This document shows, one piece after another, positions 32,853 through 41,255 of a stretch of DNA of 47,008 bases (position 1 is its first letter; the number at the start of each line of letters is the position of its first letter). The notes under the pieces were generated by a model. That model was not told where the DNA came from. It did not search any database and was given only the letters and a program-made list of their open reading frames with translations. Source of the stretch: an uncultured Lachnospiraceae bacterium (GTDB lineage: Bacteria > Bacillota > Clostridia > Lachnospirales > Lachnospiraceae); NCBI GenBank assembly GCA_947626915.1, contig CANQUA010000017.1, positions 1-47,008 of the forward strand, in the 5' to 3' direction. A program made the translations under genes and the position numbers.

Positions 32853-34991
32853 ATGAACGCATATTTTAGAAAAAATGGTCCCTTGCCCATAAAACGTTGC
32901 TTGTGCCTGTTTCTGAGCATGGCCCTGGTTCTGTGCGCCGCGGCCGGCTGTTCCCGCCCGGTTCAGGGGCCCGCGCAGCCTTCCGGCGGGCAGACGATTT
33001 CCGGGCAGAGCGCCGAAGCCGCAAACGACGGTTCCTTCCCGGGCGAACCGAACACAGCCCCCGGCGAAACGCTTACCCGGGACAGCGGCGCCGCTGACCC
33101 CCGCAGCCAGTCCCCGGCCGGCTCTTCCGCAGGCGATACGGCAGACGGTACAGGCACCGCCCCCGGCGATTCCGGTCAGGACCCGTCCGCAGAAAGCAGC
33201 GCTTCTTTCGGTGAGACCGCCTCCCCGGGAACCGGTCCGAACGGCGGCAGCACATCCGGCACACAGGCCGCAGAACCAGAATCCCCCGCCCTCTACGACC
33301 CCCAGACCCTTCTTGCCAGTCAGGAAGCCGCGAAAGCATTTGAAAGCCTCTGCAATCAATTTTTGCAGGAGCAGCTGTCCGGTTCCTACCTGAATCTCCA
33401 TTATTCTCTGCTGGATCCGGAAGCTTACGGCATCACCGATTACCCGGTCAGCTTCGGAGATTTTTCTCTGACGGCCATGCAGGAAGAACGCCGTCAGCAG
33501 CGCATGTTCCAGAAACAGCTGGCGGACATCGATCCCGGTCTCCTGAATGAAGACGACCAGCTGACCTACCGGATCCTGCAGAAAGCCCTGCTGGCGGAAG
33601 AAGCCGGGGACGGGCTGGAGCTTTATTATGAACCGCTGGCGGCGTCTACCGGCGTCCAGGCGCAGCTTCCCATTCTCCTGGCTGAATTTACGTTCCGGGA
33701 AAAACAGGATATCGAGGACTACCTGACGCTGCTGTCTTCCATCGACGACTATTATGCGCAGATCCTGGCTTTCGAACAGGAAAAAGCCGCTGCCGGCCTT
33801 TTTATGACAGACGGAAGCGTGACCCAGATCGCGGACGGCTGCGCCGGCTATCTGCTGCCTGCCGAAAGCAATTTCATGACCACAACGTTCAATCAGCGCA
33901 TCGACGCGTTCGAGGGCCTCACCGACCGGCAGCGCGAAAAATATAAAACCCGGAACCTGAAAATCGTGCAGTCCGATTTCATTCCCGCCTACCAGCAGCT
34001 GCTGGACGGTCTGAACGCCCTGAAGGGCTCCTGCACCAACGAGCAGGGACTGAGCTATTTCCCGGACGGGAGGGCCTACTATGAATACCTGGTCTTCGCC
34101 GGAACCGGCGTCAATTACGATTCCGTGAAGAAACTGCGGGACGATATCGCGGATCAGATCGACAGCGAACTGTCCGCCATGTCCCGGATCCTCGCAGAAC
34201 ATCCGGAAACTGCCGGCCAGATCCTGGACTACTCGTTCGGCTACACGGAGCCGAAGCAGATCCTGGAGCACCTGGCGGACCAGATACAGAAGGACTTCCC
34301 GGCGATCCCGGACTGCCATTACGAAACCAAATTCGTACCGGATGAACTTTCCCTGACGCTGGGCCCTGCGTTTTTTCTGGTGCCGCCCATCGACGATTAC
34401 GACGACTGCGTGATCTACATTAACCCGGACAGCACCTCCGATTCCCAGGCTCTCTACACGACCCTGGCCCACGAAGGACTGCCCGGCCACATGTACCAGA
34501 ACACGTACTTTCTGGCCCATTGTACCAACAATCTGCGGAAAGTCCTGTCGTTCACCAGCTACAGCGAAGGCTGGGCCACTTACGTGGAAAATTATTCCTA
34601 CACCACCGACAACGGCCTTTCCCCGGCGCTGGGCCAGCTCCTTGCCCACAACGCGTCCGCCAACCTGGGCCTCCACGCCCTGCTGGACATCAATATCCAC
34701 TATTTTGGCTGGACCATGGACCAGGTCAGCACATTCCTGGAGCCCTACTTTGACGTGAGCCAGACCGACGTGGTCCAGTCCCTCTACCAGGTCATGCTGA
34801 ACGCGCCGACCAATTACCTGGACTACTACGCGGGATATCTGGAGATCCTTCACATGCGCGATCAGGCCATGGAAACCCTGGGCGAACGCTTTGTGCTGAA
34901 GGACTTCCATCAGTTCCTGCTGGATACGGGTCCCGCCCCCTACACAGTGATCTGCGAAGAATTCCAAAAATGGCTGGAAGAGCAGGCTTAA
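32853..34991 (+). CDS. DUF885 family lipoprotein, putative metallopeptidase
   Basis: A 712-residue surface lipoprotein. The signal peptide ends in CAAAGC with lipid Cys33, followed by about 115 residues of Ser/Gly/Thr/Pro-rich linker and a helical DUF885 domain. That domain contains a zinc-peptidase-like motif HEGLPGH (His540, Glu541, His546) and a downstream Glu in SYSEGWATYVE as likely third ligand. Family members are thought to be peptidases, but substrates are mostly unknown. The ATG at 32853 is chosen because GGAGG lies within the longer frame just before it. The last bases overlap the convergent spmB stop by four. Confidence 0.9.
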   Translation: MNAYFRKNGPLPIKRCLCLFLSMALVLCAAAGCSRPVQGPAQPSGGQTISGQSAEAANDGSFPGEPNTAPGETLTRDSGAADPRSQSPAGSSAGDTADGTGTAPGDSGQDPSAESSASFGETASPGTGPNGGSTSGTQAAEPESPALYDPQTLLASQEAAKAFESLCNQFLQEQLSGSYLNLHYSLLDPEAYGITDYPVSFGDFSLTAMQEERRQQRMFQKQLADIDPGLLNEDDQLTYRILQKALLAEEAGDGLELYYEPLAASTGVQAQLPILLAEFTFREKQDIEDYLTLLSSIDDYYAQILAFEQEKAAAGLFMTDGSVTQIADGCAGYLLPAESNFMTTTFNQRIDAFEGLTDRQREKYKTRNLKIVQSDFIPAYQQLLDGLNALKGSCTNEQGLSYFPDGRAYYEYLVFAGTGVNYDSVKKLRDDIADQIDSELSAMSRILAEHPETAGQILDYSFGYTEPKQILEHLADQIQKDFPAIPDCHYETKFVPDELSLTLGPAFFLVPPIDDYDDCVIYINPDSTSDSQALYTTLAHEGLPGHMYQNTYFLAHCTNNLRKVLSFTSYSEGWATYVENYSYTTDNGLSPALGQLLAHNASANLGLHALLDINIHYFGWTMDQVSTFLEPYFDVSQTDVVQSLYQVMLNAPTNYLDYYAGYLEILHMRDQAMETLGERFVLKDFHQFLLDTGPAPYTVICEEFQKWLEEQA

Positions 34992-35518
34992 CTGCCAAGC
35001 CGCCCCGCCAGCCACACACTCATCAGAATCCCCGCTGCCGTCGCCAGGAGCGCTCCTGGAAGCGTCCAGCGGGTTTTCTTGATTTTCGCGGTCATAAAAT
35101 ACAGGCTCATGGTATAAAATACGGTCTCCGTACAGGAAAGCATCAGCGACGCCGCCAGCCCCAGCTCCGAATCCGGTCCGTACTGCCTGAAAATGTCCAG
35201 CACCAGCCCCGTGGCCGCCCCGGAAGAAAACAGCTTCACCAGCGCCGCCGGCAGAAGCTGCGCCGGTATCCCCACCGCTTCGCTCAGATGCCCCAGCGCC
35301 CCCGACGCCGCATCCAGAAGTCCCGACGTCCGCAGCACCCCTACGCCCACCATCAGGCCCACCAGCGTCGGCAGCACATCGAATACCGTCCGCGCTCCCT
35401 CTTTCGCGCCCTCCGCGAAATCCTCATACACCGGCCGGCGCATCATTACGCCCATTCCGACGATATAAAAAATAGTAAACGGGATCACATAATCAGAAAG
35501 ATACAGAAGCCATGTCAT
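34988..35518 (-). CDS. spmB: Spore maturation protein B
   Basis: A 176-residue membrane protein needed with SpmA for full spore-core dehydration in Bacillus. The nucleoside-transporter-gate fold is visible: GVMMRRPVYEDFAEGAKEG, LPTLVGLMVGVGVLRTSG, SSGAATGLVLDIFRQYGPDS and SCTETVFYTMSLYF. Length is normal. The start codon overlaps the spmA stop by four bases, implying translational coupling. Confidence 0.94.
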   Translation of the reverse strand: MTWLLYLSDYVIPFTIFYIVGMGVMMRRPVYEDFAEGAKEGARTVFDVLPTLVGLMVGVGVLRTSGLLDAASGALGHLSEAVGIPAQLLPAALVKLFSSGAATGLVLDIFRQYGPDSELGLAASLMLSCTETVFYTMSLYFMTAKIKKTRWTLPGALLATAAGILMSVWLAGRLGS

Positions 35519-36288
35519 ACCGTCACCCTGTCCATGATCCTGCAGAATACGACCGCCGCCGCCGTACTGACTGCCGTCGCCAGAATCGCCGGCCCGACGA
35601 TCGCCGCCGGGGCCGCGCTGCCGTACTGGCTGCGGTACGCGATCATATTGATTGGAATCAGCTGCAGCGAAGAAATATTAACGATCAGGAACGTACACAT
35701 TTCCCGGCTGGCCGTGCCCGGCGGAGCCGCCAAACAGCGTTTCCGGCCCGCGTTCCCTATCGCCGGCCCCTTCGCATCAGAAACCGCGGATTCCTCTTCC
35801 TGCGGCCGCCGGCCCTGTTCCGCGTCAGACCGCCGGACCAAACTCCGCTTCCCATTCATCTCCAGCCGCCGCGGTTCCCGGGCGCAACCGGCCCCGGCCA
35901 TTTCCTCCGCCCGCCGTTCCTCCTCCAGCTCCGCCAGCTCTCCCATGGCTTTCAGGCCAGCCGGCGTCGCCGCCCAGCCCAACCCCAGGATATTGGCAAT
36001 CATATTGGCGGCAATCGAACGGTTAGCAGGATGATCCGGCGGCAGATCCGGAAACAAAAAACGCAGCACCGGACTCATTTTCTCCGCCAGATGGTCAATC
36101 AGCCCAGCCCGCTCCCCAATCTTCAGAATCCCGGTCCACAGCGACATGACCCCCAGCATCGTCACGCAGAGCGCCACCGCCTCCGCCGCCGCGTCCAGCG
36201 CTCCCTGGGTCACGGCCGCCATATTTCCGTGAACCGCCGCCCACAAAACCCCTGCCAGTATCATAAACGCCCACAACCCATTCAGCAA
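35515..36288 (-). CDS. spmA: Spore maturation protein A with an extra internal segment
   Basis: A 257-residue SpmA, partner of SpmB. The family core is present (SLWTGILKIGERAGLIDHLA, FLFPDLPPDHPANRSIAANM, NILGLGWAATPAGLKAMGEL, then REMCTFLIVNISSLQLIPINM). Between these last two blocks, about residues 124-190, lies a charged Arg/Glu-rich insert of about 60 residues that the usual protein of about 196 residues lacks. It is in frame, so the protein may still work with a cytosolic loop. The start is TTG, set by AGGAGG seven bases upstream. That ribosome site falls inside a hairpin (36288-36331). Confidence 0.92.
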   Translation of the reverse strand: MLNGLWAFMILAGVLWAAVHGNMAAVTQGALDAAAEAVALCVTMLGVMSLWTGILKIGERAGLIDHLAEKMSPVLRFLFPDLPPDHPANRSIAANMIANILGLGWAATPAGLKAMGELAELEEERRAEEMAGAGCAREPRRLEMNGKRSLVRRSDAEQGRRPQEEESAVSDAKGPAIGNAGRKRCLAAPPGTASREMCTFLIVNISSLQLIPINMIAYRSQYGSAAPAAIVGPAILATAVSTAAAVVFCRIMDRVTV

Positions 36289-36331
36289 AATACCACCTCC
36301 TCTCTATTTCTATGCAGAAGAGATGGTATTT
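36288..36331 (-). promoter_or_regulatory. Hairpin covering the spmA ribosome site
   Basis: Minus-strand AAATACC (36325-36331) pairs with GGTATTT (36288-36294), with inner CTCT/AGAG. The 3' arm contains the spmA ribosome site and reaches the TTG start. The fold could also end the MATE transcript, although its T-tail is short. Confidence 0.5.
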
Positions 36332-36369
36332 AGACAGGAATCGGCCCGCCGCGGAACCCAAACCGCCGG

Positions 36370-37779
36370 TTATTCTCTCAGCTTCCTGCGGAACTCCGGC
36401 AGCGCCGCGACACCCAGCTCCGTAACCGGCTTCACCCACCTGCCGGAATACAGATGGATCTGCATCAGCACATACCGGACCGGCTCGTCAATATAACAGC
36501 AGGCGAAGATCGCCCAATAAGGCGCTTTCAGCCAGAAACCGGTCCCCAGCACGCACGGCAATACCATAACGTACATGAAAACGATCTCCAGCACCGTCCC
36601 GTAGACCGCGTCGCCGGATGCCCGGTACGTATCGTTCTGGATCCAGTTCCCCATACGGATCACGGACACCACCGCGTAAATCAGCAGCATCCGGGTCCCC
36701 GCCGCGTAGGATTCCCCTGACAGGCTCATGGCCGTCAGAAGCGGCCTGTGGAACGCAAAAACCACCAGATTGGCCGCCAGGATCACCCCGCTGCAGAGAT
36801 ACACCAGCCGCTTGGCCCGCTCGAAAGCGGTATCCAGTTCTCCCGCACCCACGCATTTCCCCACCAGGATCGAGGCCGCGTTGGAAAAGCCGGCGAAGAA
36901 GCCGATGATCAGCCCTTCCAGCGTCCGGAACACCGCCAGCGCCGCGATCACATGCTCCGGCTGCCGCCCCAGCGTGACATTGATCACCATATTGCCCACG
37001 CCGATCAGAACCTCATTGCAAATGATCGGGAAACATTTTATAAAATAGCCTTTCAGCTGCAGGCGCGTCCACCTGAAATGCCCCCGCACCCGGAACAGGT
37101 ACGGATACCCGGTCCGCCAGGCCAACAGGTAGATCACGAGTACATTCACAGCCGCGGCGCAGGTCGTAGCCAGAGCCGCCCCGCGGATTCCCATGGCCGG
37201 GAACCCGAAATGCCCGTATATGAAAATCCAGTTCAGCACCAGATTCGTGCCCACCGACGCCACCGAGGCGATCATCGGGATCCTCACCCGCTCCGTCGCC
37301 CTCAAAAGGCAGCTCATGGCCATCGAAAAGATCTGCATAAAATACGCCGCGCCCACAATATGCAGGTACTGCGCGCCAATCTCCTGAATCGCAGTCTTGT
37401 CCGTATACACTTTCATGATAAATTCCGGCGCAAAGATCGCGAGGCAGCCAAAGATCACTGCCACCGTCATCATGCACATCCACGTCATGCCGTAGGAACG
37501 CTCGATCCCGTCGTCCTCCTGGGATCCCCAATACTGGGAAATAAACAGCATTCCTCCGCCGACGAACCCCCAGTAGCCGGAAAACATCAGCGAGGAAAAC
37601 TGCGCGCAGAGCCCCAGCGCGCCGACAGACAGCTCCCCCAGCGGCGCGACCATCATCGTATCGATCATACTGGCGGTCGTCGTAAGCAAATTCTGCAGCG
37701 CAATGGGAATCGCCACCGCCGCCAGATTCCGTAAAAATATTTTCCAGGGAAAATTCTGCTTTTTCTGTTTGCGAAACAT
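36370..37779 (-). CDS. MATE-family multidrug/metabolite efflux transporter
   Basis: A polytopic transporter of about 469 residues with the twelve-helix MATE plan, in two homologous halves. Recognisable parts are AVAIPIALQNLLTTTASMIDTM at the N-terminus (trimmed), LGLCAQFSSLMF and FFAGFSNAASILVGKCVGAG. It would export cationic drugs or metabolites using a sodium or proton gradient; the substrate cannot be predicted. The start is uncertain: ATG at 37779 has GAGG four bases upstream, ATG at 37797 is an alternative, and a longer frame reaches 37833. It lies upstream of spmA on the same strand and may read into it. Confidence 0.9.
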   Translation of the reverse strand: MFRKQKKQNFPWKIFLRNLAAVAIPIALQNLLTTTASMIDTMMVAPLGELSVGALGLCAQFSSLMFSGYWGFVGGGMLFISQYWGSQEDDGIERSYGMTWMCMMTVAVIFGCLAIFAPEFIMKVYTDKTAIQEIGAQYLHIVGAAYFMQIFSMAMSCLLRATERVRIPMIASVASVGTNLVLNWIFIYGHFGFPAMGIRGAALATTCAAAVNVLVIYLLAWRTGYPYLFRVRGHFRWTRLQLKGYFIKCFPIICNEVLIGVGNMVINVTLGRQPEHVIAALAVFRTLEGLIIGFFAGFSNAASILVGKCVGAGELDTAFERAKRLVYLCSGVILAANLVVFAFHRPLLTAMSLSGESYAAGTRMLLIYAVVSVIRMGNWIQNDTYRASGDAVYGTVLEIVFMYVMVLPCVLGTGFWLKAPYWAIFACCYIDEPVRYVLMQIHLYSGRWVKPVTELGVAALPEFRRKLRE

Positions 37780-37928
37780 ATTGCCTCTACCTGCCATGCC
37801 CTGCCGCTTCCGCGGACAGCCACACCTCCTCATTTTAGCCGATTATATCATCAACCGTCCCGGTTTGCAACCGGCTTTCGCATCCCCCCGCACCAATCCG
37901 TCCCCTCACCCATTACCCAACTGACGCG

Positions 37929-37976
37929 ATCCGTTTCCTAACGCGACGGGCCGGAAGGAACGGATTCTTGTATAAT
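37929..37976 (+). promoter_or_regulatory. Promoter of the polysaccharide cluster with inverted repeat
   Basis: Consensus -10 TATAAT (37971-37976) with no recognisable -35. An inverted repeat, ATCCGTTTCCT (37929-37939) and AGGAACGGAT (37956-37965), with one unpaired base, occupies the place of the -35 and spacer. AGGAGG follows before the ATG at 38006. An activator or repressor site is plausible. Confidence 0.5.
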
Positions 37977-38005
37977 GATAGCAGGCATACAGGAGGTGAA
38001 CGCAT

Positions 38006-39409
38006 ATGCGAAAAGGATTTCTGAGACATCTTGACTTTTTAGTAGTTGACTGTCTGGCCATCGAACTGGCTGTTCTCTGCACTTATATCGTCGATGTCCT
38101 GTATCTGAAAACAGGCCTGTTCCCCCTCCGCATCTGGGCATGCATGGTCCCCTTGCTGCATATATTCCTGAGTATCATACTGGATGCCTACAACAGCATC
38201 CTGCAGCGCGGTTATCTCCGCGAATTGGGGGCTATTATCCGGCTGGAATTCGGCATCTTCGCGATGCTGATCTTCATGTTTTATTTCCTGAACCTGATGC
38301 CGACCATACCGCAGAGCATCTTTGTCGTTTACTTTGTATTTAACGTGCCGTTTACGCTCCTCATGCGGTTCAGCCACAAATTTTACCTGCATTACCGTTA
38401 CGTCAACGTCAAATATTCCCGGCAGATCGTCGTCGCCGCCACCAAAGAATCCGCAACCCGCATGATCACCGCCATCACCAAGTCCTTCATCCGCAACTAC
38501 CAGTTCTTCGGCCTGGCGATTCTGGATGAGTCCATGATCGGCAAACAGATCGGGACCGTAACCGTCGCGGCGGACCGTTCCACCATCATCGAGTACGTAC
38601 ATAAAAATGTAGTCGACGAAGTCCTGATCTGCGTCCCGGACGATTCTTCGATGACGCTGAAGCTGGCGCGGGAACTTCTCTCCATGGGCGTAACCGTACA
38701 CATTTATATGGAAGAAATGTACCACACGCTCCCCAACCGCAGCATCAGCAATGTGTTCGGATACGACGTTCTGACCACGACCATCAGCCCCGTTACCTTC
38801 CGCCAGTCTCTCGCCAAGCGCGTCATGGACGTGGTCGGAGGGGTCATCGGCTGCCTGATCACCATTCTATTGACCATCATCATCGGCCCGATCATCTTCA
38901 TCAAATCGCCCGGCCCTATTTTCTTCACCCAGTACCGGGTGGGCAAACGCGGGCGCCTGTTCAAGCTGATCAAATTCCGCTCCATGTATATGGACGCAGA
39001 GGAGCGTAAGAAAGAACTGATGGCGCAAAACAAGATCCAGAACGGCATGATGTTCAAGATCGACAACGATCCCCGGATCATCAAGGGCATCGGAACCTTC
39101 ATCCGCAAAACCAGTCTGGATGAATTCCCCCAGTTCTTCAACGTCCTGAAAGGCGACATGTCCATCGTCGGCACACGTCCGCCGACCGTGGACGAGTACG
39201 AGCGCTACAGCCCGCAGCACAAGCGGCGTCTGTCCATGCTTCCGGGCATCACAGGTCTCTGGCAGATCAGCGGCCGCAGCAAAATCACGGATTTTGAAGA
39301 GGTCGTCCGCCTCGATACCGAGTACATCGAGAACTGGAGCATCCTCGAGGACGTCAAAATCATTCTGAAGACCGTGCAGAAGGTGTTCCGCAGCGACGAC
39401 GCGTTCTGA
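38006..39409 (+). CDS. Polyprenyl-phosphate sugar-phosphate transferase (initiating enzyme)
   Basis: A 467-residue WbaP/CpsE-type membrane enzyme that starts polysaccharide repeat units by moving a sugar-1-phosphate from a nucleotide sugar to undecaprenyl phosphate. About four N-terminal helices (10-120) precede a Rossmann-like middle domain (about 130-250). The C-terminal catalytic domain (about 265-467) has a membrane-dipping hydrophobic hairpin (VVGGVIGCLITILLTIIIGP), KSPGPIFFTQYRVGKRG, KFRSM, KTSLDEFPQFFNVLKGDMS and the GTRPP signature. The sugar cannot be told; galactose or glucose is usual. It opens the cluster with its own promoter. Confidence 0.94.
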   Translation: MRKGFLRHLDFLVVDCLAIELAVLCTYIVDVLYLKTGLFPLRIWACMVPLLHIFLSIILDAYNSILQRGYLRELGAIIRLEFGIFAMLIFMFYFLNLMPTIPQSIFVVYFVFNVPFTLLMRFSHKFYLHYRYVNVKYSRQIVVAATKESATRMITAITKSFIRNYQFFGLAILDESMIGKQIGTVTVAADRSTIIEYVHKNVVDEVLICVPDDSSMTLKLARELLSMGVTVHIYMEEMYHTLPNRSISNVFGYDVLTTTISPVTFRQSLAKRVMDVVGGVIGCLITILLTIIIGPIIFIKSPGPIFFTQYRVGKRGRLFKLIKFRSMYMDAEERKKELMAQNKIQNGMMFKIDNDPRIIKGIGTFIRKTSLDEFPQFFNVLKGDMSIVGTRPPTVDEYERYSPQHKRRLSMLPGITGLWQISGRSKITDFEEVVRLDTEYIENWSILEDVKIILKTVQKVFRSDDAF

Positions 39410-39456
39410 AGATCCTGATAATAATAAGAAATAATTTTATGTATGAGGTGAAACGG

Positions 39457-41175
39457 ATGATGCGGATTTCAACCATCGCAGGAATGATCGCGGCGCTGCT
39501 GGCCGTCTCTTATGTCCCGGCGTCGTTTGCCAGAATAACGCCGGACGTCATATCCGGCGGCTCATCTGACACCAGGAGCCAAGCCTGCTCTCTGTCCGAA
39601 TACGAGCTTTACACCGACGAGCCCGACTTTGCGTCCCTGGATGACATCTCCGATGTAATCCGGAACCTCACCGGACATACCCCCAGCCGCTCCGACGCGA
39701 AAAAGCAGAAAACCATCGTCTTCACCGTAGACAATAATCTCCGTATGCTCGAATATTCCGTCAAAGAAAACCGCGGCATCCTTACCTTTGCCGTATACAG
39801 CCGATATGCTCTTCCGTACATGGATCAGATCGTTAGAGACTTTTTCTCCGAATACGGCACCATCGTTCCATCAGGCTGCAGCGAATACGGCACCTACACC
39901 ATCGACAGCTCGGAAGATTTTTCCAAGGACTCCGACCTTGCATTTACCGGAGAAACCAATCAGAACCCCCTCTCCTACAACTGCGGCGATACGGTTACAT
40001 TCCGCGTATCCCTGCTCCGCAAAAACCGTCTGGTGTCCGCTCCTTACTTTCACTATGAGTACCGCACAGACGACGGCACGGAGGCAAGCGGATATCTGCC
40101 CGGACAGTCGGGGCAGCTCGTTCTGACGCTTCCCGGTTGCACCAGTCCCGGAACCGCGAAGCTGGAAATAGCCGCCGTCGATCAGGAACACGAACAGCTG
40201 TCCTCCTTCGACGGCGAATTTACCGGAAGCGCTGTATTCGGATTTGACCGAATCACCACTGCCAGACCCGCTCCCGCGGATTTCCGGCAGTTCTGGGATG
40301 CCCAGATAGCCATCCTGATGGCCTCATCCCCCAATGAAGTCCTCTTTAAAAAATGTAAAGAGAATCACTCCGACCACTACGATATCTACGACGCGGTCGT
40401 AGACAGTCCCTGGGATAAGGTATATCTGCATATCACTGTCCCGAAAAACGCCAGTCCCCATTCACTTGAAATCCGCATGCGCTATCAGGGTTATGGCTTC
40501 GATTCCGCGGAACCATACGAAAAAGAGGGAGTGATTGGTGTTTCTGTCAATCCTCACAGTATAAAAAATGATGAGGATAACGATTATTATGAGAAACAAT
40601 CAGAAAAACTGGACTGCTGGGTGGATGAGGACGACACCCGCGAGAACTGTTATTTTCTTGGAATGATCATGCGCGATATCCAGGCGATCCGATATGTGGA
40701 GCAAAAATTCAGCGACTTGTGGAACGGGACAGAAATCGACGCCGCGGGCGGTTCCATGGGCGGCTTTCAGGCCGTCGCTGTCAGCGCACTTTATGATAAA
40801 GTAACCAGCATCAATATCTCGATCCCGTGGATGTGCGACATCGGCGGCGGGGATGCCGGCCGGAACGACGGCTGGGCACCCGACTGGAGCGAAGCGGGAC
40901 AGTATTATGACACCTGCTATTTTGCTCCTTGCGTCAAATGCAGGATCAGAGGCTTCAGCGCCAAACTGGGAGATTATGTTTCTCCTCCGTCCGGCGTCAT
41001 AGCCCTCTACAATGCGCTTCAGCCTGACAAGGAACTCACCTTTACTCAAAATGTCTCACATGGCGGTAAGGCCGGCCCGTACGATCCCAGCTATACCGTA
41101 AGAGGAAGTCCGGCGATATTTGAAAAACAGGATGTCATAATCAGAAATAATGGAGTCACCGCAGAAAACCATTAA
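39457..41175 (+). CDS. Secreted CE7-type (acetyl xylan esterase-like) esterase
   Basis: A 572-residue exported protein: signal peptide (1-25, ending PASFA), a beta-rich N-terminal region (about 30-265) and a C-terminal alpha/beta hydrolase. The hydrolase resembles carbohydrate esterase family 7 (acetyl xylan esterase/cephalosporin deacetylase). It begins with RPAPADFRQFWDAQI and has the nucleophile elbow GGSMGG (Ser433), Asp506 in LGDYVSPPS and His535 in VSHGG, an intact triad. In this setting it probably removes acyl groups from the exported polysaccharide, opposite in effect to the acyltransferase downstream; this is inference. ATG 39457 follows GAGGTG; an in-frame ATG 18 bases earlier is weaker. 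Confidence 0.85.
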   Translation: MMRISTIAGMIAALLAVSYVPASFARITPDVISGGSSDTRSQACSLSEYELYTDEPDFASLDDISDVIRNLTGHTPSRSDAKKQKTIVFTVDNNLRMLEYSVKENRGILTFAVYSRYALPYMDQIVRDFFSEYGTIVPSGCSEYGTYTIDSSEDFSKDSDLAFTGETNQNPLSYNCGDTVTFRVSLLRKNRLVSAPYFHYEYRTDDGTEASGYLPGQSGQLVLTLPGCTSPGTAKLEIAAVDQEHEQLSSFDGEFTGSAVFGFDRITTARPAPADFRQFWDAQIAILMASSPNEVLFKKCKENHSDHYDIYDAVVDSPWDKVYLHITVPKNASPHSLEIRMRYQGYGFDSAEPYEKEGVIGVSVNPHSIKNDEDNDYYEKQSEKLDCWVDEDDTRENCYFLGMIMRDIQAIRYVEQKFSDLWNGTEIDAAGGSMGGFQAVAVSALYDKVTSINISIPWMCDIGGGDAGRNDGWAPDWSEAGQYYDTCYFAPCVKCRIRGFSAKLGDYVSPPSGVIALYNALQPDKELTFTQNVSHGGKAGPYDPSYTVRGSPAIFEKQDVIIRNNGVTAENH

Positions 41176-41255
41176 CGGATGAAATGAAAATCGTACACTG
41201 CCCAGCCATTCCTTCACAATGATAACAGTAATCTTGCTAACCGGAGGGAACCCTT

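Noticed and set aside
32823-35015. A 730-codon minus-strand frame
   Set aside because: It is antisense to the DUF885 lipoprotein gene, whose signal peptide, lipobox and HEGLPGH motif make the plus strand the coding one.
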